A DNA stretch of 46,161 nucleotides from an uncultured Saprospiraceae bacterium (GTDB lineage Bacteria; Bacteroidota; Bacteroidia; Chitinophagales; Saprospiraceae), in the NCBI GenBank assembly GCA_937929945.1, contig CALFUK010000146.1, positions 1 to 46,161 of the forward strand, written 5' to 3'. The notes beneath the pieces were generated by a model, which was not told the DNA's origin, made no database searches, and was given only the letters and a program-made list of their open reading frames with translations. This document shows, in pieces, positions 7,601 to 16,452 of this stretch. The first letter of the stretch is position 1. Each line of letters starts with the position of its first letter. The translations under genes and the position numbers were made by a program.

Positions 7601-8604
7601 GATGTTGGGGTCTCTGCTTCTAGTGATTCGCCGACGAAGGCTGTCTCTACTGGTCGGGCGGTATAGCCTTGTTCATTCAGCCACTTGGAGTAGATGTCCG
7701 TGTAGCCATGAGTGGGGTAGATGTATTCTGCTCCTGTGTCTTTCACAGCTTGATTGAGCGAGGGCCAGTCACAGTGATCAGACAAAATGAAGCCTCGATC
7801 AGCCCCTCTTCTTCTGCGGGCGCCCCTGAGGGCCATCCAGCCTGAGGCCACACCGATGGAGGCTGATTTGAAGCGCTTCATCCAGGCTGAGCCAGTGGCT
7901 GCTGGTGGGCAGAGGATGAGTGCATTTTCGAAGTCTTTCGGCTTTTGGGATACGCTCACTTTATCGGTGTGAGGGAGCTTGATACCGTGCTGCTGCAGGG
8001 CGTCATTCATATTCCAGATGGCTCCATGTGTATAGATCGGTCCCATATCCGCATTAATATTATGTAAGATGCGCTGTGCCTTGCCTAGTGAGTATGCGGT
8101 GAGGACTGTCGCCTTTTTCTCTGCCTGATTCTGAGCCCACCAGGCATTGATATCATCGTAGGTCTTCTGCTGGTCTTCCCAGGTGTATATGGGCAGGCCG
8201 AAGGTACTCTCTGTAATAAAGTGGTGGCATTGCAGCTGCTCGTATGGCTCAGAGATGCCATCATCCTCCAGCTTATAGTCACCCGTGACGACCCATATCT
8301 CGCCATCCTGCTCCACTCTGACTTGGGCGGAGCCGATGATGTGTCCAGCGGGGTGGAAGCTGAAGTTGACCCCATTGACGCTGAAGCGCTCACCGTACTC
8401 ATAGGCTGTGAGCTTGATCGATCCCAGCCGATGCTTCAGTATGGGAGCGGAGCTCTTGACACAGGCATAAGATTGGTGCCCCCATCTGGCGTGGTCTGAG
8501 TGGCCGTGGGTGATGATGGCATGATCCACAGGCTTCCAAGGATCGATGTAGACATTTGCCTTAGAGAGATACAGTCCTTTGTCAGTGAAGTCGATTACAG
8601 CCAT
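7597..8604 (-). CDS. Ligase-associated MBL-fold DNA exonuclease
   Basis: The 335-residue protein has a metallo-beta-lactamase core with motif HGHSDHA (residues 33-39), then FHPAGHIIGSAQV and TGDYK. The later part has the short beta-CASP-like features of the SNM1/CPSF group. This is the composition of the exonuclease paired with bacterial ATP-dependent ligases. It is the first gene of the minus-strand unit and overlaps the ligase start by 4 bp. It likely processes DNA ends before ligation. That role is established for relatives only by family association and is inferred here. The start at 8604 gives MAVIDFTDKGLYL, the usual N-terminus of the family. Confidence 0.93.
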   Translation of the reverse strand: MAVIDFTDKGLYLSKANVYIDPWKPVDHAIITHGHSDHARWGHQSYACVKSSAPILKHRLGSIKLTAYEYGERFSVNGVNFSFHPAGHIIGSAQVRVEQDGEIWVVTGDYKLEDDGISEPYEQLQCHHFITESTFGLPIYTWEDQQKTYDDINAWWAQNQAEKKATVLTAYSLGKAQRILHNINADMGPIYTHGAIWNMNDALQQHGIKLPHTDKVSVSQKPKDFENALILCPPAATGSAWMKRFKSASIGVASGWMALRGARRRRGADRGFILSDHCDWPSLNQAVKDTGAEYIYPTHGYTDIYSKWLNEQGYTARPVETAFVGESLEAETPTS

Positions 8605-8744
8605 ATCGTGAAGCTAAGGAATGATCGGGAGAGTTTGCCTTCGGACTTTTTTGAAACAGGATTCATTTGTCTGGTTTTAGGATTTAATTGCATGAGCTGA
8701 TCTGTGATTGATGTAGATTGATCATTTGATATCTTATCTTTATC

Positions 8745-9494
8745 ATGAACCAATATTTATGCTCAATGTTCGCTGTCAAAATATCAATCTACACAGTTCT
8801 CCTTTGTTGTTCTTGGCAGCTGGGCTTGGGACAAGTGATCACTCCAGAAGAGTTATTGCAGCGCAGCATCAGCTTTCATGACCCGCAAGACGAATGGACT
8901 GACTTTGCTGATTCATTGATCATATCCCAAAAGAGACCAGATGGATCTTTGCGATATCGGCACATTTATATCAATCGGCCCGAAGCACGATTCAGCTTTC
9001 GATCAGAACAGACAGAGGGCACACTTCTCTATACCGTGGATGGAGATGCATCTGATTATTCATTCGCTGGCAGTCAGGACATATCAGATGAGCTCAAGGA
9101 GAAATATCGTATCAATGCCGATCGGCCTAAGATGTACCAGAGCTATTATCTATATCTCTATGGACTGCCCATGAAGCTCAGGGATCCTGGTACTCATCTA
9201 CATCCCCGAGTGGTTCGCACTACTTTTAAAGGCGAGTCTTATTATCGCATGAGGGTTGATTATGATCCTGAGGTTGGTGATGATCGGTGGTATTTTTATT
9301 TTAACCCCGAGACCTATGCGCTGGAGATATCTCAGTTCTACCATGACGAATCAAAGAATGACGGAGAATACATTTATCATGTGGGATACAGACGATTTGG
9401 CTCACTGAAGCTAGTAGAGCAGCTAGGCTGGTATATGAATGTAGATGATCGGCACTTGGGTAATGATGTACTGACGAATGGTCAAAAAGAGTGA
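8745..9494 (+). CDS. Secreted DUF6503-like protein
   Basis: The 249-residue product has an N-terminal signal peptide ending near LGLGQ. An alternative start at 8766 (MFAVKISIY...) gives a more standard signal. The mature part is beta-rich, with repeated aromatic and Arg/Asp pairs such as YRHIYINRPEARF, YYLYLYGLPMKL and RWYFYFNPETY. This pattern of a lipoprotein-localisation-like beta sheet is seen in DUF6503 proteins of Bacteroidota. Function unknown; an envelope location is inferred. It is transcribed divergently from the exonuclease gene across a 140-bp AT-rich gap. Confidence 0.7.
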   Translation: MNQYLCSMFAVKISIYTVLLCCSWQLGLGQVITPEELLQRSISFHDPQDEWTDFADSLIISQKRPDGSLRYRHIYINRPEARFSFRSEQTEGTLLYTVDGDASDYSFAGSQDISDELKEKYRINADRPKMYQSYYLYLYGLPMKLRDPGTHLHPRVVRTTFKGESYYRMRVDYDPEVGDDRWYFYFNPETYALEISQFYHDESKNDGEYIYHVGYRRFGSLKLVEQLGWYMNVDDRHLGNDVLTNGQKE

Positions 9495-9720
9495 CTGCCA
9501 GCTCATCAAATGAGGGGCGATGATGCAAGTCATAATGAAATGCAAACGATTTGCTAATGGTCCAGATAGAATAGGAATAACTGTGAATCAGCTATAACTT
9601 CAAGCATATTACATGTAATGCACCAAAGGGTTGGTCTATAAAAAGATATGTACCAATCACAGCTTTATCAGGCACTGGATGATGTCCAGCTGTCCATTCA
9701 TCACCCATCTAAATATTTAC

Positions 9721-10485
9721 ATGATGCTAAAACATAGTTTACTTTTTTGCTTGTTAGTAATGACACTGCAGGCGGCCTCGGCGCAGATGCTGATATCCTC
9801 ATCTTCTCAAGCTGATACAGCGCTACCAGCCGTTACGTCCCTGCTCACTGATATACAGTTCGAGCACACCGTATTTAATTACGGCGATATCATGCAGGGA
9901 GAGAAAGTGCAGACAGTATTTAAATTCATCAATACTGGGGACGAGCCTCTGATCATCAGTTCTGTCAAAGGCAGCTGTGGCTGTACCGTGCCAAGCTGGC
10001 CCAAGGCTCCTGTAGCTCCAGGTGAGACTGCGGAGCTGGTCGTGCGCTTTGACTCTAAAGGCAAGTCTGGGCAGCAGTCCAAGCGAGTCACGATCTTCGC
10101 TAATGTGGAGACGGGCATAACCTACCTCACGGTCAAAGGGCAGGTCATCACAGCTGATACAAAGCTGCCAGTGCAGTCTGGTTTAGCTGCCAGTGGTATT
10201 GACTTGATTGGTACATTTATCGATGTAGACCGAGCTAATTTATCTCTCTATCCTAATCCTACAACTGACATATTGAATGTCGACCTGATGGATATGGATG
10301 GTAAGTCAGCGGACCTCAGTATCTATGATCTGAGTGGGCAGCTGCTGGACCGACGTGGGATTCAGGCCTTATCAAAAGATGTCATTGATTTTGACGTGAG
10401 GGCCTACAGCGCTGGCATCTACACCCTATCTGTCAAAGTAGATGGGATGAATCGCATCGCGAAGCAGTTCACCGTGACGCGTTAA
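9721..10485 (+). CDS. DUF1573 domain protein with type IX secretion sorting domain
   Basis: I chose the ATG at 9721 because it begins a signal peptide (MMLKHSLLFCLLVMTLQAASAQ). The open frame extends 30 codons further up without signal-like sequence. Next comes a DUF1573/HYDIN-like beta sandwich (FNYGDIMQGE, FKFINTGDEPL, SCGCTVP, RFDSKGKSG). The last ~75 residues form a type IX secretion C-terminal sorting domain (LSLYPNPTTDIL, YDLSGQLLD, SAGIYTLSV). The protein is therefore expected to cross the outer membrane through T9SS and stay surface-attached or be released. A clear terminator follows. Confidence 0.88.
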   Translation: MMLKHSLLFCLLVMTLQAASAQMLISSSSQADTALPAVTSLLTDIQFEHTVFNYGDIMQGEKVQTVFKFINTGDEPLIISSVKGSCGCTVPSWPKAPVAPGETAELVVRFDSKGKSGQQSKRVTIFANVETGITYLTVKGQVITADTKLPVQSGLAASGIDLIGTFIDVDRANLSLYPNPTTDILNVDLMDMDGKSADLSIYDLSGQLLDRRGIQALSKDVIDFDVRAYSAGIYTLSVKVDGMNRIAKQFTVTR

Positions 10486-10511
10486 TTCAATTTTTTAAAA
10501 AAAAAGACCTC

Positions 10512-10554
10512 AAAAGAGTGAATCGTGTCTGTCATGATTCGCTCTTTTTATTTT
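10512..10554 (+). terminator. Intrinsic terminator after the DUF1573/T9SS gene
   Basis: AAAGAGTGAATC and GATTCGCTCTTT form a long stem (one G.T pair) with an 11-base loop, followed by TTTTATTTT. It starts 27 bases after the stop codon. Confidence 0.85.
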
Positions 10555-10897
10555 AGATAGGTCCAATGAGTGTTTTAGGATCATTCATTTATTGGCTTTA
10601 TGGAAGTTTAGAGCAAGAATTTTATTTATTGAATAGTACTTCTTTATACGGTATTATAAGTGGTTAATTTTGTCTCATGTAACTTTATATTCCTGATTCA
10701 GATTCATCATGTACTTTACATTTTGAATTAAAAATTAATGAATAATGGACAAACGAGGCATGCCGATATATAATGTCAATTTGTGTAGAATATTTTATCT
10801 GAATTAATATATTGGTGCCGCCACCACGCGAAATTTGGCGCTCATAACTTTAACTTTATATATCACGTATTTAAATAGTAAAGGAACAGATTAAGTA
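10555..10897. other. AT-rich intergenic stretch
   Basis: I see no gene here. The only compositional feature is a small GC-rich patch near 10814-10843 containing GGTGCCGCCACC and the near-palindrome GCGAAATTTGGCGC. The right end leads into the sodC promoter. Confidence 0.5.
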
Positions 10898-10906
10898 TAC
10901 TTTTGC
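10898..10906 (+). promoter_or_regulatory. Promoter -7 element of the superoxide dismutase gene
   Basis: TACTTTTGC matches the Bacteroidota -7 consensus TAnnTTTGC exactly and lies 23 bases before the sodC ATG. No convincing TTG -33 element is present at the usual distance. Confidence 0.6.
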
Positions 10907-10928
10907 ATCCTTTTACTAAAACACAAAA

Positions 10929-11459
10929 ATGAGAATTATTAATTTTTTATTACCGTTATTTTGCTTTTCAGCACTGATTTTTTCCAGTTGTGGAAGTGAT
11001 GATGATGCAGTGACAGCCACTGCTACGATTCAAGCTAAAAATGATAGCGGTATTACTGGGACTATCGAGTTTACTGAAGAGAACGGAGTGGTTAAGATGA
11101 AAGCAGACATACGTAATTTGACAGAGGGTATGCATGCCATTCATATTCACGCAGTCGGTGATTGCAGTGCAGCTGATGGCACTTCTGCAGGTGGTCATTG
11201 GAACCCAACAGAAGTAGATCATGGAGAATGGGAGAGTAGCTCATTCCACATTGGAGATATTGGAAACCTTAACGCAGGAAGCGACGGTAATGCCACTATT
11301 GAAAGAGAAACAAGCTTATGGTGCCTGAGCTGTACTGATGCGAATAAAAGAGTCATTGGTAAGGCTATCATTATTCATGCAGGACCAGATGATTTTACCT
11401 CACAGCCATCAGGTGCTGCTGGACCAAGAATAGGTTGTGGTGAAATAGCTTTAAACTAA
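10929..11459 (+). CDS. sodC: Cu/Zn superoxide dismutase lipoprotein
   Basis: This enzyme converts superoxide to hydrogen peroxide and oxygen. The 176-residue protein has a lipoprotein signal with Cys21 (FSSC), so it is envelope-anchored. The copper and zinc ligands are all present: HIH in AIHIHAVGDC, His in GGHWNP, His in DHGE, FHIGDIGNL with its His and Asp, and the late His in IIIHAGPDD. The C-terminal GPRIGCGEI carries the Cys that pairs with the one in GDC. An extra Cys pair sits in SLWCLSCTD, a position where ordinary SodC proteins have none. It has its own promoter and terminator, so it is monocistronic. Confidence 0.95.
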   Translation: MRIINFLLPLFCFSALIFSSCGSDDDAVTATATIQAKNDSGITGTIEFTEENGVVKMKADIRNLTEGMHAIHIHAVGDCSAADGTSAGGHWNPTEVDHGEWESSSFHIGDIGNLNAGSDGNATIERETSLWCLSCTDANKRVIGKAIIIHAGPDDFTSQPSGAAGPRIGCGEIALN

Positions 11460-11548
11460 GCATTCATTACAATAAATAGCATTCAGAGCATTCTGATAGC
11501 TAATTTGCGTAAAATATATCAGGTATCTATTTTGGATACGACCTTATT

Positions 11549-11600
11549 AAGTGGATGCTGTTTTCGACCAGTTTGATCACAGTATCCACTTTATTTTATT
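11549..11600 (+). terminator. Intrinsic terminator after sodC
   Basis: AAGTGGATnCTG and CAGnATCCACTT pair around a long loop, followed by TATTTTATT. It lies about 90 bases after the sodC stop codon. A smaller GTATC/GATAC hairpin precedes it at about 11523-11540. Confidence 0.7.
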
Positions 11601-11864
11601 ATAGCTTTCTGATCCTATGATATTTGTATGAATGGATTTTGCTCACTGCATCAGTTCATGAACGATTCTACTTTCTTCTAAACAGACTCCATATCTCTTC
11701 TTTCTTTTCCATTGTATTTGGTGTCTTGTCTTTTTAGATGATTTTGGATAACTCAAATTAGTCTCAATAGACTTATTTAAACTCTAATTTTAAGACGCAA
11801 GATTCTGGATTGTTTGTCCAATTATAACGATATCCAAAGATTTAATCCTGTCTGTCATGATACC
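11601..11864. other. AT-rich intergenic stretch
   Basis: I see no gene, RNA or strong hairpin between the sodC terminator and the end of the convergent ATPase gene. Confidence 0.5.
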
Positions 11865-12968
11865 TTATTTAATTGTATTCGCTACCCAATATTGGAATAC
11901 AGGATCATAATAGTAGTATGCGCTTTTCTCTTGGTAGATGATGCCTGCACCTTCTAGTTTTTTAAGTGTCCTACTGGCGTTAATCTTTTCTCTGCTGGCC
12001 ATGGCATAGACTCCTGTGGATTCGGTGGATAGATGCTTCAGGACCAAGACTGCTTCCTTATTGCTGGAGGTGTCTTCCCAGGTTTTGACTAAGTAGCCAC
12101 GTTCGCTCTGGGTGATGATGTCGATCAGTCCGTGGATCGTGGGGGCTTTACCCTGGGTCAGGTGGTAGAGGTAGATCTGCTGCAGGGCGAGCTGGCAGTA
12201 GTAGGGGTGGCCCTTGAGGAAGTCGATGCTGTCTTCTATCAGCTTGATGTCGTAGTCTATCTCAGCGCCTTTCAGCATTTTTACCATGTAGCGTCGCAGA
12301 TCAGAAAAGGGGAGGTAGCTGATGTGAATGATCTTAGCTAATCGGTAGAAGGGGCTCTTGTTATTGGTGAAGAGGGTCTCCATCACTGACTCATAGCTGC
12401 CGCTGAAGATATAGACGGCTTTCTGCTGCTTCTGGATCTTAGCCCTCATCAGCTTGATGATGGCATCAGCCTTGTCAAATTTTAGAATGTCTCCATATTC
12501 ATCGAAAGCAAAACATAAATCCTTGTCATGTCTCTCTGCGAAGTCATCGATGAAGTCGATGGATTGGGAGAAGTTCGTCCATTGGTCGATGCTGTCATCC
12601 TCGAGGCCCACTAAGAATTCGAAATCTTCTACAACGGCTTTGAGTTTGATGTTTTTTAGCAGGGCAGTGATGCTGCCTTTTGTCTGCTGGTATAGCTTCT
12701 TCAATCCGTGATTCTCTAATACTTCTGCGATGATGGAGCGTGTCAGCTCAGTGACGGTAGAATGTTCGAAGACGTCGATGAAGCCAGTGTATTTCTTTTT
12801 AGTTTTTAATCTTCTGAGTACCTCCGTGACGAGGGAGGTCTTGCCGAACCTCCTAGGTGCTATGATGACGATGCTCTGGCCGATCTCTATATAGTTCAAG
12901 ATTTCTTTGATCTCTTTTTCTCTTCCGACGAAGGCCGTGCCTCTCACTGGTTTGCCCACTTGTATCAT
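11865..12968 (-). CDS. AAA ATPase of the archaeal-type ATPase family (PF01637-like)
   Basis: The chosen start gives MIQVGKPVRG, then FVGREKEI, the usual opening of this family. A further ATG at 12995 lies inside upstream repeats. The Walker A is APRRFGKTS, the Walker B strand is LCFAFDEYGD, and the sensor region IFSGSYESVM follows. The C-terminal ~90 residues look like a winged helix ending in a short domain (KLEGAGIIYQEKSAYYYYDPVFQYWV). Members are stand-alone STAND/AAA-type ATPases, often patchily distributed, with no defined biochemical role. The gene stands alone on its strand and is preceded by unusual short repeats. Confidence 0.85.
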   Translation of the reverse strand: MIQVGKPVRGTAFVGREKEIKEILNYIEIGQSIVIIAPRRFGKTSLVTEVLRRLKTKKKYTGFIDVFEHSTVTELTRSIIAEVLENHGLKKLYQQTKGSITALLKNIKLKAVVEDFEFLVGLEDDSIDQWTNFSQSIDFIDDFAERHDKDLCFAFDEYGDILKFDKADAIIKLMRAKIQKQQKAVYIFSGSYESVMETLFTNNKSPFYRLAKIIHISYLPFSDLRRYMVKMLKGAEIDYDIKLIEDSIDFLKGHPYYCQLALQQIYLYHLTQGKAPTIHGLIDIITQSERGYLVKTWEDTSSNKEAVLVLKHLSTESTGVYAMASREKINASRTLKKLEGAGIIYQEKSAYYYYDPVFQYWVANTIK

Positions 12969-12984
12969 AGTAGTACGCTTGTGT

Positions 12985-13094
12985 GTACCATACAAAGGTA
13001 TGTATTATTATGTATAGGACGCAAGTATGTATGGTACGTATGTATGTACTATGAATGATAGTACGTATGTGTGTATGGTACATATGTATGTACT
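12985..13094. repeat. Cluster of GTATGGTAC repeats, two direct and one inverted
   Basis: A 22-base unit starting GTATGGTAC and ending ATGTATGTACT occurs at 13029-13050 and, with one mismatch, at 13073-13094. The core GTATGGTAC also occurs inverted at 12985-12993, just before the preferred ATPase start. The whole stretch is rich in alternating GTAT/GTAC. It could hold operators of the ATPase gene or be a remnant of a small repeat element. Spacing and copy number do not fit CRISPR. Confidence 0.7.
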
Positions 13095-13293
13095 GTTTGT
13101 GATTGTGCCTCAATATGTTTGTTTGGTGCGCATTTATATACTCTGTGGAATAGTGCTCTATGGTGTCTGATGTATGGCTGTGAAGCATGGAGCTCGGAGT
13201 TGTTGCTGTGATTATATCAGGGAGGAGCGGACAGTATGCTTGAGATCTGCTTTTTTAGATTGTTTGGTATTGTAATTGCACTATTTTAGCCTA

Positions 13294-14391
13294 ATGGAAG
13301 AGCCACAATCAGCTGATAAGAGCCTCCTGTACTTGATAGAGATTCTATGGAGCTGGCGTAAGCGCATACTGGCGGTCACTGTCCTCGCGGCTGTGGTCAG
13401 TATAGTGGCCTGCCTGCTACTCTCAGACTACTATCAGTCTAGCTCTGTCTTCTATGCAGCGAGTCAGGATCTGGCTAAGCCGCAGCCCATTGGGGATAAT
13501 GAGAGAGAGGTCGATTATTATGGCACAGATCGGGATATTGACAGGCTGCTGACACTGCTTAATTCCAGCCAACTAAAACAATACCTAATCGGCAAGTATG
13601 ATCTCTATGATCATTATGATATCGACTCGACAGGCCAGAAGGCGGCTTATAAGATTAGACAGAAGCTGTCCAAGCTGATGACGGTACAAAAGACGAAGTA
13701 CGACGCGATCCAGCTATCCATAGAAGATCAGGATCCAGTCTTAGCACAGCGCATGGTGCAGGATGCTACGGCCTACATCAATGACCTAGCAGCGCGCAGT
13801 GTCAAGAGCAGCCAGCAAGATCTGCTACAGACCTACAGCCAGAAAATACAGCAGAGCGAGCTTAAACTGTTAGAAATAGCAGACTCACTGAAGCTCACGA
13901 AGCAGAAGTATGGCATTTTTGACCTGATCAATCAGGCCGAAATATTACTGGGGCAAGAATCAGAACTATCAGCTAAGTACGGTCTGGTAGACTCCAAGTA
14001 TCAGAGTTATCTCAGTACGGCATCAGATTCAGTCAGCTACTATAAGAGTCTGCGAGATCATTATCAAAAGCAGCTCAGCTCTGTCACCACTAAAATAAAT
14101 CAATTCAATACGGGCTATAATCAAGCATATAGTTTGGACCGACAGCAGCTCGCGATCACCAGACAGCTTAGTATAGATAAAGAGCGGCTGCGACAGTTGG
14201 CCTCCAGCTATGAGTCAGTGGTGCCATCGATCCACATCGTAGAAGCTGCAGAGCTACCGCTGACTAAGTCGAGGCCTAAGAGATCACTCTATGTGATAGG
14301 GGCTACACTACTGGCTTTTGCCCTGAGTGCGCTGTATGCCTTTCTGGTAGAGATGATGAAGTCATATGATTGGAGCTTTCTGAAAAAATGA
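13294..14391 (+). CDS. Polysaccharide chain-length determinant protein (Wzz-like)
   Basis: The start at 13294 gives MEEPQSADKSLLYL, followed by a Wzz-type N-terminal segment and a first membrane helix (RILAVTVLAAVVSIVACLLL). A large extracytoplasmic, coiled-coil-rich domain (about residues 60-320) comes next. The second membrane helix (YVIGATLLAFALSALYAFLV) lies near the C-terminus, preceded by the Pro-rich ELPLTKSRPKRS that typifies this family. There is no C-terminal kinase domain. Such proteins set polymer length for O-antigen or exopolysaccharide. The downstream O-antigen ligase/polymerase gene starts at the ATGA overlap, so the two are probably translated together. Confidence 0.85.
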   Translation: MEEPQSADKSLLYLIEILWSWRKRILAVTVLAAVVSIVACLLLSDYYQSSSVFYAASQDLAKPQPIGDNEREVDYYGTDRDIDRLLTLLNSSQLKQYLIGKYDLYDHYDIDSTGQKAAYKIRQKLSKLMTVQKTKYDAIQLSIEDQDPVLAQRMVQDATAYINDLAARSVKSSQQDLLQTYSQKIQQSELKLLEIADSLKLTKQKYGIFDLINQAEILLGQESELSAKYGLVDSKYQSYLSTASDSVSYYKSLRDHYQKQLSSVTTKINQFNTGYNQAYSLDRQQLAITRQLSIDKERLRQLASSYESVVPSIHIVEAAELPLTKSRPKRSLYVIGATLLAFALSALYAFLVEMMKSYDWSFLKK

Positions 14392-15848
14392 GGGTAGCAG
14401 CGGGGCATCAAGATGACGGTTCTCGGTTCTATGCATTTTCTGCATTGGTCTTAGTCTGTATATTTTTAGCTATCTATTTTGACCTGCTTGTCATTGGACT
14501 GATGCCCATAGGCATTCTCTTTGTTGCGTTACTTTGTCAGGATCTTTCCCGTATCTATTATTTATTATTCGCAGTACTGCCATTTACAGTGGAGTACAAT
14601 CTGCCTAATGGTCTGGGCATTGATATTCCCACAGAGTTGCTCATGATATTATTCACTGGCATCGGTATCGGAGTGGCTCTTGCCCGAGCGCGGGACATTC
14701 CCAGCTGGTATGTGCTGAATCCCATCAGCCTACTGCTCTTACTGCATGTCGTGTGGATCATGTTTTCGTCTCTTTATTCTACTGATGTGACCCGATCAGT
14801 TAAATTCATTCTGGCTAAACTCTGGTTTATCGTGCCCTTTTATGCACTACCATTTTGGTTTTTAAAAAGCGAAAAGCAACTGCTAATCTGGATTAGGATA
14901 CTACTTATATCTATCACCATCGCCTGCGTCTATGTCTGGGCAAATCACGCTCCCTCTGGATTTTCGTTTCAGGAGATCAATCGGGCCGCCCATCCAGTCT
15001 TCCGCAATCATGTGAATTATGCAGGGATGATTTTAGTGATGATGCCGTTTTATTGGGTATACCTTAGATCTAAGTCACTGACAGGTGTGGCTAAAATATG
15101 CTTATATGCTCTTGGATTGTTTTTAGTCGTGTCTATATTTTTCTCTTATACCAGAGCGGCTATGATCGCACTGATCTTAGGTGCCGCCTCCAGTCTGGTT
15201 ATCCATTTCAGATTGATGAAGCCAGTCTTGGCTGTCGGCATGATTGGAGTAGCGGTATTCGCATGGCATTTGGTACAGGATAATGAATTCATAAGCTATG
15301 CGCCTGACTACGAACGGACCATTTCTCACCAGCGTTTTGATAACCTGATAGAGGCCACGGCTAAGGGCGAGGACATCTCCACCATGGAGCGGGCGCATCG
15401 CTGGGTAGCGGGAGGCTATATGGTGCAGGATAGGCCTTTGACGGGCTTTGGCCCAGGAACGTTCTACACCGCATATGAGGCCTACACTCTATCCATGTTT
15501 AGCACCTACGTCAGCCATAATCCTGACAAGTCTACCATTCATAATTATTTTTTGCTGGTCTTGGTAGAGCAAGGTGTCTTTGGCTTTCTCATCTTTGTGT
15601 TCCTGTGCCTCTATGCGTTGATCCGAGGTGAAGCCTTGTACCACCAGTATGGTGGATTTAAAAGGCGGCTGATATTAGCAGGCACAGTATTACTGATCAT
15701 GATCCTCCTCATGAATCTGATTAATGACATGATCGAGTCATTGAAAGTGGGCTCCTTCTTTTTTGTCGCTTTATTCATCATCGCTAAGTATGACTTGGAA
15801 TTGAGGCAGCAGAAGCACGTTTTAGTAGACCAGTCTTCGAAGAGCTAA
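14388..15848 (+). CDS. O-antigen ligase / polymerase family membrane protein
   Basis: I chose ATG 14388, which overlaps the stop of the Wzz-like gene (ATGA). The protein has about 11-12 membrane helices. A large periplasmic loop near residues 300-390 carries the family features: RAHRWVAGGYM, GFGPGTFY and the late HNYFLLVLVEQG. These match the Wzy/WaaL (PF04932) signature. Whether it polymerises or ligates glycan cannot be told from sequence. Only these two polysaccharide genes are present, with no glycosyltransferases nearby. Confidence 0.85.
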   Translation: MRVAAGHQDDGSRFYAFSALVLVCIFLAIYFDLLVIGLMPIGILFVALLCQDLSRIYYLLFAVLPFTVEYNLPNGLGIDIPTELLMILFTGIGIGVALARARDIPSWYVLNPISLLLLLHVVWIMFSSLYSTDVTRSVKFILAKLWFIVPFYALPFWFLKSEKQLLIWIRILLISITIACVYVWANHAPSGFSFQEINRAAHPVFRNHVNYAGMILVMMPFYWVYLRSKSLTGVAKICLYALGLFLVVSIFFSYTRAAMIALILGAASSLVIHFRLMKPVLAVGMIGVAVFAWHLVQDNEFISYAPDYERTISHQRFDNLIEATAKGEDISTMERAHRWVAGGYMVQDRPLTGFGPGTFYTAYEAYTLSMFSTYVSHNPDKSTIHNYFLLVLVEQGVFGFLIFVFLCLYALIRGEALYHQYGGFKRRLILAGTVLLIMILLMNLINDMIESLKVGSFFFVALFIIAKYDLELRQQKHVLVDQSSKS

Positions 15849-15866
15849 GTCTTCGATTGTCTGTGA

Positions 15867-16244
15867 CTAATTACAGTCGCTGCTTTCTATTTCAGCTTCT
15901 GCCTCGCGCAGTTCTTTTCTGAATTGATCCAGTTCTGCACTGCTGACTAAGCTTTGGATATTAGCACAGTCGATGTAACTTTCCAGAGCGCCAAGGTAAG
16001 CTCTCGAGCTTGATTTGAATTGGTCACAGTCTGCCTGACTCACTTCTTCTCCGCTTGCAGATATTGCTTGGATGGACGCTAAATATTGTTCTGTAGCTCC
16101 TTGCCATTCTTCTATGGTGCTGAGGCAGCCAAAGTCGTCATCAAGGCCTGGGATGCTCGGACCGCAGGAGGTCAGTGCCAGTGATGTAAGTGTTAGTGTT
16201 ACAGCTGATAGGAATAAATTCTTTACGATGGAAGTCATAATCAT
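15867..16244 (-). CDS. Small lipoprotein of unknown function
   Basis: The protein has a lipoprotein signal (IVKNLFLSAVTLTLTSLALTSC) followed by about 100 mostly helical residues. Four Cys are in the mature part (FGCLSTIEEW, ADCDQF, YIDCAN, SSDCN), which could form two disulfides. The longest frame starts at 16274, but its first ten residues (RSTTTTKKS) add nothing signal-like, so I prefer 16244 (16238 is equally possible). It converges on the O-antigen ligase gene 18 bp away. Function unknown. Confidence 0.65.
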   Translation of the reverse strand: MIMTSIVKNLFLSAVTLTLTSLALTSCGPSIPGLDDDFGCLSTIEEWQGATEQYLASIQAISASGEEVSQADCDQFKSSSRAYLGALESYIDCANIQSLVSSAELDQFRKELREAEAEIESSDCN

Positions 16245-16452
16245 TGATTTTTTAGTGGTTGTTGTAGATCTCAAAAGTATCTAATTCAACAATCGCAGAC
16301 ATCATCATAAATAGTGATTTTATCGTAAATGCGAGTTTAAATACTTTTGATTAGATTTCACCCTTGGCTAAGTAAATGATATTTTACACGTAGATGAATC
16401 TAAAGACCTTGGCTACGTGCAGAATGGCATTTTGCCTTTTAATTATAATCAT

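Noticed and set aside
9631-9720. Using the first in-frame ATG (9631) for the DUF1573/T9SS protein
   Set aside because: The 30 extra residues place the signal peptide internally; ATG 9721 gives a normal signal at the N-terminus.
12985-13094. Repeats could be a small CRISPR array
   Set aside because: Only two copies of a 22-bp unit, spacing not spacer-like, repeats are simple GTAT-rich DNA, and no cas genes are in the window.
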